This document shows positions 1-6,807 of a DNA stretch of 16,602 nucleotides, one piece after another. Source of the stretch: CAYGJN01 sp964350135. GTDB lineage: Bacteria > Bdellovibrionota > Bacteriovoracia > Bacteriovoracales > Bacteriovoracaceae. A program made the translations under genes and the position numbers. A model generated the notes under the pieces. That model was not told where the DNA came from and searched no databases. It saw only the letters and a list, made by a program, of their open reading frames with translations. The stretch spans positions 1 to 16,602 of the forward strand of contig CAYGJN010000059.1 in the NCBI GenBank assembly GCA_964350135.1. The letters are read 5' to 3'. How positions within the stretch are numbered: position 1 is the stretch's first letter; every line of letters begins with the position of its first letter.

Positions 1-1
1 T

Positions 2-34
2 ATAAAGATGGAAATGGATTTGGAGGGAAGATGA
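2..34 (+). CDS. Possible 3' end of an upstream gene, cut by window edge
   Basis: Reading frame 2 is open from the left edge and ends in TGA at 32-34, which overlaps the ATG at 31-33 of the next gene as ATGA. This is the usual form of a coupled operon junction. Only about ten codons are visible, so no product can be named. The frame of the downstream gene is also open to the edge, so the assignment is tentative. Confidence 0.25.
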   Translation: MKMEMDLEGR

Positions 35-444
35 AAATCATTATTTATTTGGTACTTAGTATTTCTTTGGCCAGTGCGACTGTCAAAAACATTGCAAAAG
101 ATAAGCTGCTTGTTTTGGAAACAATACAAACAGATTACAGTGACTTAACTCTTCAATTTTTCACGAGTGATTCTTATATCGATAGTCTAAATGAAGCTAA
201 GGTTAATTTCCCTGAAAATCATTATTTAAAAATGAAAAACGTAAATATTTTAGGAGAACCATATAAATTATCAACAGGCGCTATTGTTGCTAGGCCATTA
301 GTCATTGATATTCAACTTAGCTCATGTGAAAAAGATGGTATTGCACCAGGAAGTTGTGAAGGTCATGGATCGATTGAAGGCTATATAGAATACACCCTTC
401 AAGGTCTAGAATTTGGGGCGACTTACTTGCCGAAAAAAAAATAA
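31..444 (+). CDS. Small secreted protein of unknown function
   Basis: I do not recognise this 137-residue protein. Residues 1-16 form a signal peptide: a lysine at position 2, a hydrophobic core, and a likely signal peptidase I site after Ser-Ala at 15-16. The mature part is about 120 residues, with two cysteines (99 and 109) spaced to allow one disulfide, and a lysine-rich C-terminus. No membrane segment follows the signal, so a periplasmic or exported location is inferred. The start at 31 has GGAGGG just upstream (22-27). The frame is open to the left edge, but the signal peptide begins exactly at this ATG, which supports the choice. It may be coupled to an upstream gene ending at 34. Confidence 0.65.
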   Translation: MKIIIYLVLSISLASATVKNIAKDKLLVLETIQTDYSDLTLQFFTSDSYIDSLNEAKVNFPENHYLKMKNVNILGEPYKLSTGAIVARPLVIDIQLSSCEKDGIAPGSCEGHGSIEGYIEYTLQGLEFGATYLPKKK

Positions 445-463
445 ACATGACTCATATCATGTT
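444..463. repeat. 7-bp inverted repeat after the first gene
   Basis: AACATGA (444-450) and TCATGTT (457-463) are perfect inverted arms with a 6-nt loop, directly after the stop of the first gene. There is no T-run after the stem and the stem is AT-rich, so it is at best a weak terminator or a transcript-end structure. Confidence 0.3.
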
Positions 464-505
464 CTATCACTCATCTGATTTCTATGATGAATCTAGGAGA
501 TTTTT

Positions 506-1156
506 ATGAAAACATACGGATACGTTTTTCTGCTTTTGATTTGCGGAGCAGCTCAAGGGAATTTTGAGAATGGTAATTATACAAATCTAGAAAATGGTTC
601 ATGCTGGGTTGCTGAAGATGGCGAGTGGATAAAGCTTATCTCTTTTTCAGAATCATATGCTTTAAGCTTAAGCAAAAATGATCTTAAACATATGGCAAAA
701 AAGGCAAGTAAGAAATATGATTTTGAGCAAGATTTTAGTTCTGACTGGATTTACTTCTGCTCAAGTTTTCATTCAAGACTTATTCTTTCCTTAAAAGATA
801 GCTTTAAAAAAGGCTGTGCTCATTACTCTTTATCAGACCAAAAAATAGAAATGGAAAATATATACGCAAGCCATCTTAAAAGCGATAAAGGCTGCACAGG
901 TATTCAACGAAGAGAGTTAGTACTTTACAGCGATAGCAAGGAAGATCTAAGCGACTATCTCTATATGAGCTATCCATTTATTGAAAACATTGAAAGAGGC
1001 CGAACTCTTTATATTATTACATTGACTGAAGAATTCAATTTTCAAGAAGACCAGGCCCTTAAGATTCTTAAAGCAGACACAACATTATTTGATTCATCAA
1101 TTGAGTACAATGGAATTGTCCTTCCATATGGCACGTACCATAAACTAATGCTTTGA
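506..1156 (+). CDS. Secreted cysteine-containing protein of unknown function
   Basis: This 216-residue protein is not one I recognise. Residues 1-18 are a signal peptide (hydrophobic core 7-16, likely cleavage after Ala-Gln-Gly). A cysteine at 13 lies inside the hydrophobic core, but its context lacks the small residue at -1 that a lipobox needs, so signal peptidase I processing is more likely. The mature chain has four cysteines (33, 85, 104, 130), enough for two disulfides, which fits a periplasmic or extracellular protein. No other membrane segment is seen. The start is set by CTAGGAG at 493-499, six nucleotides before ATG. The gene converges on the 1179-2162 gene with 22 bp between them and no GC-rich hairpin. 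Confidence 0.7.
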   Translation: MKTYGYVFLLLICGAAQGNFENGNYTNLENGSCWVAEDGEWIKLISFSESYALSLSKNDLKHMAKKASKKYDFEQDFSSDWIYFCSSFHSRLILSLKDSFKKGCAHYSLSDQKIEMENIYASHLKSDKGCTGIQRRELVLYSDSKEDLSDYLYMSYPFIENIERGRTLYIITLTEEFNFQEDQALKILKADTTLFDSSIEYNGIVLPYGTYHKLML

Positions 1157-1178
1157 AATAAAAAAATACTTAAGCCTA

Positions 1179-2162
1179 TTAATTGGTGACAAGGTGTTGA
1201 TTATAAATATCCCAAGCTTCCCAGTAAAAATCAGTCATAAATAAACTATCCTCTACTTGATAAGCTGCTGCTTTTATCTCAACTTCATTCCAAAAACTAG
1301 GTCCTTGCACTTTTGATTCATTTATTAAAATTTCATGATTTACAGATAGATCGAATTTCATCATTGCTGAATTGCTAGGATCTAATGTTTTAACAAGAGG
1401 GCTTGTTTGTTTTGTTAAAAGGAAATGATCAATATAAGAATAGGCATGAACAAAATTATTGTTTTGAATATGGCAATAAACTGACTCGTTCAGATCTTTT
1501 GCTCTGACTATATCTTGCCAAAGAATAATTGGTGTCTCTATGCCTAAAGTTTTATACGCTTTTTTAATCATATCAAAACTCTCATGTCTTACTTCCTTGG
1601 GGGGTAAGTAAAAAGGAGACCCTCGGAGTAATAAACAAAGCTTAATATTTTCGGCGTTAGGAAATTTCGCATTTACTAAATCAATTGTCTTCTCAAAATT
1701 CTCATAACTTGTCTCATGATGAGTTGTCATGGCAATAAGATAAACTGATTTGGGGTTATCCAAAATCAAATTAAATCTGGGTTTTCTTGCAATACTATAA
1801 GTAAGCACATATTCACTCCAGGCAGGAGGAACAATAAAATTAAGCTCTTCATGAATGAGTAAGGTTGTTTGGCTTTTACCAGGTCTTTTATATCGATAAA
1901 AGAAATCAAGAAGAGGAAGAAATCCATCCTGGCAAAAGATATAATCAAAAGCTGAAAATTCTTTACTGGAATTGGATTCAGAAATATATAAAGGATTCAA
2001 AATATTACAGAATCGAATGCCATGAGGATAGCAATTTCTAGAAATAAAAGGTTTATGATTTTCAAAAAAACTATAACGATCAGACTCAAGCTTCTCGAGG
2101 CTACTTTGAAGATACTGGAATTTTTTGTCTAAACTAGATTTAAAGTTTATTAACGTACTCAT
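1179..2162 (-). CDS. Unrecognised protein paired with a glycosyltransferase
   Basis: A 327-residue soluble protein with no signal peptide or membrane segment. I cannot assign a family. It has alternating beta-like strands and helices: a strand at about 139-145, then a helix, then a strand at about 173-180 ending Leu-Leu-Arg-Gly, then a helix and a further strand. This broadly resembles one Rossmann-like half of a GT-B glycosyltransferase, but I find no GT4 E-x7-E motif, so the idea is speculative. Its ATG lies inside the 3' end of the glycosyltransferase gene (23-bp overlap), which implies translational coupling and a shared job such as modifying a surface glycan. No good Shine-Dalgarno precedes the start, consistent with coupling. 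Confidence 0.6.
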   Translation of the reverse strand: MSTLINFKSSLDKKFQYLQSSLEKLESDRYSFFENHKPFISRNCYPHGIRFCNILNPLYISESNSSKEFSAFDYIFCQDGFLPLLDFFYRYKRPGKSQTTLLIHEELNFIVPPAWSEYVLTYSIARKPRFNLILDNPKSVYLIAMTTHHETSYENFEKTIDLVNAKFPNAENIKLCLLLRGSPFYLPPKEVRHESFDMIKKAYKTLGIETPIILWQDIVRAKDLNESVYCHIQNNNFVHAYSYIDHFLLTKQTSPLVKTLDPSNSAMMKFDLSVNHEILINESKVQGPSFWNEVEIKAAAYQVEDSLFMTDFYWEAWDIYNQHLVTN

Positions 2163-3465
2163 TATAACATTCTCTATATATCTCTTTCGTTAATATTTTA
2201 TTCATCACTTGCCCATCTTTTTCTTGAGTTTCACTTGAGATTACTCCAAAAGGATTTCCTTGATTAAACTCAAAGCAGAGGTTAAAAGCCTGAAAGCGCT
2301 TGTTCCAAGCCTTGAATTTAAAAATTGGTTTCTCATGTATTGCTTTAAGCTTATTAGCAGCACTAGAAATAGAAAAACTTTCTTTGGCCTTTTTTTCTAA
2401 TTCTTCACGTTCGGAGTAAGTAATTTTTTTTGTTCCAAAGATCATCATTTGTTTAATAACTGCAGATGATTTTACTTTAAAATAACCATCCTCCTGCTCA
2501 ACTGTTGCAAGTTCTATGGGGCTCTCTTTCATCTTGAAAGAAGCGTATCCTCCCCAGTCTGAAAGGATACTTGGCATTCCGCAAGTAATGGCCTCTGCTG
2601 GAGACATTCCGTAGTCTTCATCGTTATGTAATGAAAGTGAAATGAAAATATCAGAAGCATTATAATAATTTAACAATTGATTAGAGCTCAAATTGCCTGC
2701 ATAAATAACACGCTCTTTTATATTTTCATCAAGGTTTTCAATTAAGTCTATGAAGCTGTAAAAATTAAACCCTTCAGGGTAGTACTGTCCAAAAAAAGGA
2801 TACCCTATATTGTCGAAGGCTCCTGCAATCACAATGGCATCGTTTTTATTTGTTAAACTCAAGTATTGATTAAAACAATTAAGAAGCTGCGAGATATTTT
2901 TCTGAGCAGATAATCTTCCCGTATAAAGAAAAACTTTGTCGTACTTCTCTAGGCCAAGGTCTTTTCTTGCTCTCTCCCTAATATTTGAATCAAATCGATA
3001 AAGGGACTCATCAACTGGAAAATGACAATAATCACTAAAGCAATCTTCATCGACAAATTGATCAAAGAAACGTTGCTGACGGTGAGAGGCTGCAATAAAC
3101 TTAACGGGAAATTTTTTCAAGTAGGACTCAAGGCCATGCCATTGTTTTGTATATAAGGAGAAATCTCCAAAAATATGAATATACAGACTTGGTAAACTCT
3201 CCCCTTGATACTTTTTATAAAGATCTTTGATCATTTCCCCTGGATGAGGCTTATGGTCTAAAAAAATGATTTTATCAGGAGCATACTCAACGATCTGGTC
3301 TATTATTTTTCGATACTCATATTTATTGGTGCACTCACCGTAGTGAAAAGACCTAAACTCTTCTCCGCTAAACTCTTTTTTATAGGCTGCAAATAAATTT
3401 GGAGTGATAACCTGACAGCTTACCCAGGAGGATTCTTCAGAGGAAAAAACAAAAGCAAATTTCAT
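2140..3465 (-). CDS. GT4-family glycosyltransferase
   Basis: Probable sugar transferase of the GT-B fold, GT4 family, moving a sugar from a nucleotide-sugar donor, likely onto a cell-surface glycan (acceptor unknown). From the ATG at 3465 the protein is 441 residues. It opens with a first Rossmann strand (Met-Lys-Phe-Ala-Phe-Val), as GT4 enzymes commonly do. The donor-site segment Gly-Arg-Leu-Ser-x-x-Lys-Asn is at 183-190, and the E-x7-E motif spans Glu283 to Glu291 followed by Cys-Gly-Met-Pro, the family signature. The frame stays open to an ATG at 3666, which would add 67 residues with an unusual cysteine-rich hydrophobic stretch; I prefer 3465, although that start has no Shine-Dalgarno. 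It overlaps the downstream unknown gene by 23 bp. The family call is firm; the start is uncertain. Confidence 0.82.
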   Translation of the reverse strand: MKFAFVFSSEESSWVSCQVITPNLFAAYKKEFSGEEFRSFHYGECTNKYEYRKIIDQIVEYAPDKIIFLDHKPHPGEMIKDLYKKYQGESLPSLYIHIFGDFSLYTKQWHGLESYLKKFPVKFIAASHRQQRFFDQFVDEDCFSDYCHFPVDESLYRFDSNIRERARKDLGLEKYDKVFLYTGRLSAQKNISQLLNCFNQYLSLTNKNDAIVIAGAFDNIGYPFFGQYYPEGFNFYSFIDLIENLDENIKERVIYAGNLSSNQLLNYYNASDIFISLSLHNDEDYGMSPAEAITCGMPSILSDWGGYASFKMKESPIELATVEQEDGYFKVKSSAVIKQMMIFGTKKITYSEREELEKKAKESFSISSAANKLKAIHEKPIFKFKAWNKRFQAFNLCFEFNQGNPFGVISSETQEKDGQVMNKILTKEIYRECYNEYVNKL

Positions 3466-3476
3466 AGTGGATAATA
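3466..3476 (-). promoter_or_regulatory. Possible -10 box for a leaderless glycosyltransferase mRNA
   Basis: On the minus strand TATTAT (3471-3476) sits five nucleotides before the ATG at 3465, and no Shine-Dalgarno is present. Transcription starting 6-7 nt after the box would begin at or next to the ATG. No convincing -35 is seen. Confidence 0.3.
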
Positions 3477-3687
3477 CTACGTTAAAGAAAATTGGATTAC
3501 CAGCCTCTAGTACCAAGGTAGGACAACTACAGAGAGCGACTCTTATTCTTAGTATAAACAGATAGCAAATAGATCCTATTAGATCGTAAAAAAACAATAA
3601 TTCCGAGTACTTGGCGTCCGAGTTTTTTGCTAAAGCTTTTTCCTCTAGATCCGAAAAGATTTTCATAACATAACCTAGGAGTATGCA

Positions 3688-3918
3688 ATGAAACTCGCAG
3701 CTGTTTCACTACTTGTGCTACTTGTCGGATGTTCTACAGGCAATAAAAAACGCTCAATCGCTTCATACGGAAAGCACGAGTGCTCGCTTGAAAAGCACCC
3801 TACAAAGCCTTATTTTAAAGTTCTTCACAAGAACGAACCACTTTACAAGCATTGGTATGACCAAGATTATGCCAACTCATTACTGCACAGATCTATCAAA
3901 AAAGGTAAGTGTAATTAA
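3688..3918 (+). CDS. Small predicted lipoprotein
   Basis: A 76-residue protein with a lipoprotein signal: Lys2, a hydrophobic core, and the lipobox Leu-Val-Gly-Cys with the acylated cysteine at 15. The residues after it (Ser-Thr-Gly-Asn) are not aspartate at +2, so by Gram-negative sorting rules outer-membrane placement is expected. The mature part is about 62 residues, rich in Lys and His, with cysteines near 32 and 75 that could pair. The function is unknown. The start is fixed by CTAGGAG at 3675-3681, six nucleotides before ATG. An intrinsic terminator follows immediately, so this appears to be a single-gene transcript. It is divergent from the glycosyltransferase pair. Confidence 0.75.
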   Translation: MKLAAVSLLVLLVGCSTGNKKRSIASYGKHECSLEKHPTKPYFKVLHKNEPLYKHWYDQDYANSLLHRSIKKGKCN

Positions 3919-3924
3919 TAAATT

Positions 3925-3949
3925 GGGAGCTTAGGCTCCCTTTTTTTTT
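3925..3949 (+). terminator. Intrinsic terminator after the small lipoprotein
   Basis: GGGAGC (3925-3930), a TTAG loop and GCTCCC (3935-3940) form a perfect 6-bp GC-rich stem followed by nine Ts (3941-3949). It begins seven bases after the stop codon. This is the only textbook terminator seen in the window. Confidence 0.9.
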
Positions 3950-3983
3950 CTCTTATGCTACACTCGCTAGCCTAGGAGGATTT

Positions 3984-4526
3984 ATGATTACTATTATCTC
4001 TGGTACGAATAGAACTAATTCAAATACATTAAAAATGGCCAAAATTATTGAAGCTCAATATAAAGAGTGGGGCGTTCAAACACAACTGTGTGACCTTAAT
4101 AAACTTCCCAGGGACCTCTTTATTCCTGAACATTATGCAGGAGCTCCTGAGTCATTCAAACCCTTTCAAGATATGATTTTAAATACTGATGGAATTTTAG
4201 TTGTACTTCCTGAGTACAATGGTGGTTTCCCAGGAGTTCTTAAGTATTTTATTGATCTACTAAAATTTCCAGAGAGTCTATTTGAAAAACCCGCTGCATT
4301 TGTAGGGGTAGCTGCAGGAGTATTTGGAGCACTTCGCCCTATAGAACAATTGGAGATGATCTTCCAATACAGAATGGCAAATATCTATGGAAAACGTGTT
4401 TTCTTTCCGGATATAAATAACAAGCTTAGTGAAGATGGGCTAAGAATCACAGATGATTTCACAAGGGAAAAACTTGAAGAAATGCTTAAAGGGTTTGAAG
4501 ACTTTACTAAAAGACTTAAACCTTAA
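3984..4526 (+). CDS. NAD(P)H-dependent FMN reductase (flavodoxin-like)
   Basis: A flavoprotein of the NADPH-dependent FMN reductase family, which uses NAD(P)H to reduce flavin, quinones, azo compounds or metals; the physiological substrate cannot be read from sequence. The 180-residue length is normal for the family. The phosphate-binding loop Ser-Gly-Thr-Asn-Arg-x-Asn-Ser-Asn-Thr is at 6-15, and the flavin-contacting Pro-Glu-Tyr-Asn-Gly-Gly is at 76-81, followed by the typical leucine/lysine helix. The protein is cytoplasmic with no signal. The start is set by CTAGGAG at 3972-3978, five nucleotides before ATG. A weak extended -10 (TGC plus TACACT, 3956-3964) lies just after the preceding terminator. 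The gene converges on the glutathione reductase gene with a 31-bp gap. Confidence 0.88.
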   Translation: MITIISGTNRTNSNTLKMAKIIEAQYKEWGVQTQLCDLNKLPRDLFIPEHYAGAPESFKPFQDMILNTDGILVVLPEYNGGFPGVLKYFIDLLKFPESLFEKPAAFVGVAAGVFGALRPIEQLEMIFQYRMANIYGKRVFFPDINNKLSEDGLRITDDFTREKLEEMLKGFEDFTKRLKP

Positions 4527-4557
4527 TAGATTAAATCTAAGGCAAAAGGGGCAAGGT

Positions 4558-5913
4558 TTAAGGCGCCCTCTTCTCCCGCATTGTTACAAATTCCTCTGCA
4601 CTACTAGGATGAATTCCAATAGTTTGATCAAAAGCTTCTTTTGTAAGCCCAGCTTTAACACAAACTCCACCCAATTGAATAATCTCAGCTGCATCTTTTC
4701 CAACCATTTGTAAGCTCACTACTTTTTGAGAGCTTGTTTCAACAATCATCTTCATAAATGTTCGTTCATTAATGTCTGAAAGTGTATATTTCAAAGCTCT
4801 AAATTCAGAAGTGTACACATCAATCTCACTATATTTTTTTCTAGCTTCTTCCTCAGTAGGTCCAACAACTGCAAGGCATGGCTGAGAAAATACGGCCGAT
4901 GGAACTGCTGAGTAATCCATACGCAATGGCTTCTTGTTAAAAAGATGTTCAGCTAAAAGGGTTCCTTCTGTTGTGGCAATAGGAGTCAGGGCCATTCTGT
5001 CGATACAGTCACCCAGAGCATAAATAGAGGAAATATTTGTTTGGAACTTTTCATCAACAATAATTTTTCCATTTTTACCCATTTCAATGCCAAGTTCTTC
5101 TAGTCCCAAATTTTTCGTATTAGGATGCCTACCTGTTGCATAAAAAACCAAATCATAATTTTCAGTTGAGTTTCCAAAGTCTACATCAAAGCCCTTGGCA
5201 CCTTTCGTGATTTTTTTTACTTTTGTTTCACGAAGAAATCTGATTTCTTTTTTCTCCATTGCTGTTGCTACAAAACACCTCACTTCATCATCAAAGCCGT
5301 TTAGGATTTTCTCTGAACGAATAGCAATAGAAACATCACTTCCAAGACCTTTAAAAATACCAGCAAACTCTACGGCAATATAACCGCCGCCCACAATTAA
5401 AACTTTTGAAGGTCTATTTTCCATTAAAAAAACATCATTGCTGTTTTTTATAAACTCCCCTCCCTCAACTAAGGGAGTATAGGGACTTGCTCCTGTTGCG
5501 ATCAAAATTTTCTTCGCTGAGAAAGTCTGAGTACCAATACTTACTTCATGAGGACCTGTTATAACCCCTCTTCCATCAATCATTTCAACATTTTTATTTT
5601 TTAATAAAGTTCTATAAATATCACTTAATCTTTGGACCTCTTTGTCACGGTTTTGTTTTAAAGCTTTCCAATTAAACTGCGACTCACCAATGCTCCAGCC
5701 AAAGCTCTGAGCAATTTTCATTTCATGAGAAACCTCTGAGGCATAAAGCATTAATTTTTTAGGTACACAGCCCCTAATGACACAAGTTCCCCCATATCTG
5801 TACTCTTCACAGATAGCAACTTTGGCCCCAAGACCCGCTGACCATCTTGCGGCCCTTACTCCGCCCGACCCTGCACCTATGACAAAGAGATCAAAATCAA
5901 AATTTTCGCTCAT
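4558..5913 (-). CDS. gor: Glutathione-disulfide reductase (class I pyridine nucleotide-disulfide oxidoreductase)
   Basis: Reduces glutathione disulfide with NADPH through FAD and a redox disulfide, in the cytoplasm. The protein has 451 residues, close to E. coli Gor. The FAD-binding Gly-x-Gly-x-x-Gly is at 13-18, the redox pair is Cys44/Cys49 within the Gly-Gly-Thr-Cys-x4-Cys-Val-Pro-Lys-Lys block, the NAD(P)-binding Gly-Gly-Gly-Tyr-Ile-Ala-Val-Glu is at 175-182, and the C-terminal His435-Pro with Glu440 completes the active site. Of the two arginines that select NADPH in Gor, the first is present (Arg199), but the second position holds Asn205. The segment Phe-Arg-Ala-Leu-Lys-Tyr resembles glutathione reductases rather than lipoamide dehydrogenases. 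AAGGAT precedes the ATG. TTGAAC-17-AATACT (5928-5956) is a possible promoter but lies very close to the start. Confidence 0.87.
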   Translation of the reverse strand: MSENFDFDLFVIGAGSGGVRAARWSAGLGAKVAICEEYRYGGTCVIRGCVPKKLMLYASEVSHEMKIAQSFGWSIGESQFNWKALKQNRDKEVQRLSDIYRTLLKNKNVEMIDGRGVITGPHEVSIGTQTFSAKKILIATGASPYTPLVEGGEFIKNSNDVFLMENRPSKVLIVGGGYIAVEFAGIFKGLGSDVSIAIRSEKILNGFDDEVRCFVATAMEKKEIRFLRETKVKKITKGAKGFDVDFGNSTENYDLVFYATGRHPNTKNLGLEELGIEMGKNGKIIVDEKFQTNISSIYALGDCIDRMALTPIATTEGTLLAEHLFNKKPLRMDYSAVPSAVFSQPCLAVVGPTEEEARKKYSEIDVYTSEFRALKYTLSDINERTFMKMIVETSSQKVVSLQMVGKDAAEIIQLGGVCVKAGLTKEAFDQTIGIHPSSAEEFVTMREKRAP

Positions 5914-5940
5914 GGCTTATCCTTTTTAGTATTTTGAGAC

Positions 5941-5946
5941 TATAAT
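5941..5946 (+). promoter_or_regulatory. Consensus -10 hexamer upstream of the 5980 gene
   Basis: TATAAT on the plus strand, 33 nt before the GTG start, would give a leader of roughly 27 nt carrying AAGG. No matching -35 hexamer is visible, so it remains a candidate. Confidence 0.3.
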
Positions 5947-5979
5947 TGAAGTTCAATCATTTAAAAAGGTAATGCTCCA

Positions 5980-6450
5980 GTGAAATCAATCATCTCTTTA
6001 ACAATCCTACTCTCCATTATTAGTACTTCTACTTTTGCACAGTATAGAAGACTTTATTTTGAAGCGGAGGATTCATTTTTTCCAACTCTTTATATAACAG
6101 ATGGCAATGATGTGATTAACCCTGACTGGGGAGGCGTTTATCCTTTGGCCGAAAAACTTCGAGACGACCCACCTGCCTATGAACATGCTTTTCAATATGA
6201 GCGTTTTGCTTCAAGAGTAAAATGGCTTTCAGTAGGAACTCTTGCTTCTTTTGTTCTTGCTATTATTGGTGGCGGTGGCGCAAGTGATACTATGTTGTGG
6301 CTTGGAGGAATTGGAGTTATAGGCACAAGCCTTGGAGCGCTCCACTATCAATCTAAGGCCATGTACCATCTTCATGAGGCTGTTAACTCTTATAATAGAC
6401 AATTTGATCGTGAAAGAATTATGGGTCTTAATTATCAAACAAGTTTTTGA
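5980..6450 (+). CDS. Small membrane protein with signal peptide, function unknown
   Basis: A 156-residue protein I cannot name. Residues 1-20 are a signal peptide ending Thr-Phe-Ala before Gln21. A soluble part of about 60 residues follows, rich in Tyr, Asp and Pro. Two glycine-rich hydrophobic segments at about 82-99 and 104-122 are joined by a short turn, as in a membrane hairpin. The last 34 residues are polar and include a Tyr-His-Leu-His-Glu-Ala helix. The start codon is GTG with AAGG about ten bases upstream; the nearby ATG at 5972 runs into a stop after three codons. The gene converges on the ferredoxin gene with a single base between the two stops. Confidence 0.65.
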   Translation: MKSIISLTILLSIISTSTFAQYRRLYFEAEDSFFPTLYITDGNDVINPDWGGVYPLAEKLRDDPPAYEHAFQYERFASRVKWLSVGTLASFVLAIIGGGGASDTMLWLGGIGVIGTSLGALHYQSKAMYHLHEAVNSYNRQFDRERIMGLNYQTSF

Positions 6451-6451
6451 C

Positions 6452-6724
6452 TTAATCTAAGATAATCTCGACTTCGTCTGAATCGGGAAATGCCTGGCAA
6501 GTAAGTACTTGTCCTTCTTTTATTTCATCATCACTAAGGCACGGTCTTATATCCATAGAAACTTTGCCTTTAATAATTCTGCCATGGCATGTACAGCAAG
6601 TTCCCATCATACAAGCAAAGGGCAACTTAAACCCTAAAGAAAGACCTTGGGTAAGAATATTCTCACCTGGGTCACATTCAAACTCCATGGTCTCTTGTCT
6701 GTGAATAATTTTAATTTTTGCCAT
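6452..6724 (-). CDS. Plant-type [2Fe-2S] ferredoxin
   Basis: A small cytoplasmic electron carrier. From the ATG at 6724 it is 90 residues, the normal size of a stand-alone plant-type ferredoxin. The cluster ligands are Cys38, Cys43, Cys46 (C-x4-C-x2-C) and Cys76, embedded in the family context Pro-Phe-Ala-Cys and Leu-Thr-Cys-Gln. An additional Cys44 sits between the second and third ligands. The C-terminus is acidic, as expected for docking to a reductase. The frame is open upstream to a GTG at 6793, but those 23 extra residues do not look like ferredoxin sequence and would run into the aspartate kinase promoter. No Shine-Dalgarno is near the chosen ATG. The partner reductase or oxygenase is not encoded in this window. 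Confidence 0.88.
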   Translation of the reverse strand: MAKIKIIHRQETMEFECDPGENILTQGLSLGFKLPFACMMGTCCTCHGRIIKGKVSMDIRPCLSDDEIKEGQVLTCQAFPDSDEVEIILD

Positions 6725-6737
6725 ATATTTTATTTTA
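6725..6737 (-). promoter_or_regulatory. Possible -10 box for a leaderless ferredoxin mRNA
   Basis: TAAAAT on the minus strand (6732-6737) lies seven nucleotides before the ATG, five of six positions matching the -10 consensus. The nearest SD-like sequence (TAAGGA) is about 20 nt upstream, too far to act at this start. Confidence 0.35.
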
Positions 6738-6760
6738 GCCGAATTCCTTAGCAAAGTCCC

Positions 6761-6789
6761 TTGACACACTACGCCGTAAAAGGCAAAAT
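6761..6789 (+). promoter_or_regulatory. Sigma-70-type promoter for aspartate kinase
   Basis: A perfect TTGACA (6761-6766), a 17-nt spacer and CAAAAT (6784-6789, 4 of 6 matches). The predicted transcription start is near 6796, at the AAGGAG that precedes the ATG, so the leader would be only about 12 nt. Confidence 0.5.
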
Positions 6790-6807
6790 CCACACAAGGA
6801 GTTTTTC

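Noticed and set aside
444..463. Intrinsic terminator after the first gene
   Set aside because: The AT-rich 7-bp stem has no T-run after it; kept only as an inverted repeat.
5972..5983. ATG 5972 as start of the 5980 gene
   Set aside because: It reaches a TGA after three codons in another frame; the GTG at 5980 opens the signal-peptide ORF.
6725..6793. N-terminal extension of the ferredoxin from a GTG at 6793
   Set aside because: The extra 23 residues do not resemble ferredoxin sequence, would overlap the lysC promoter, and the 90-residue form from 6724 matches the family size.
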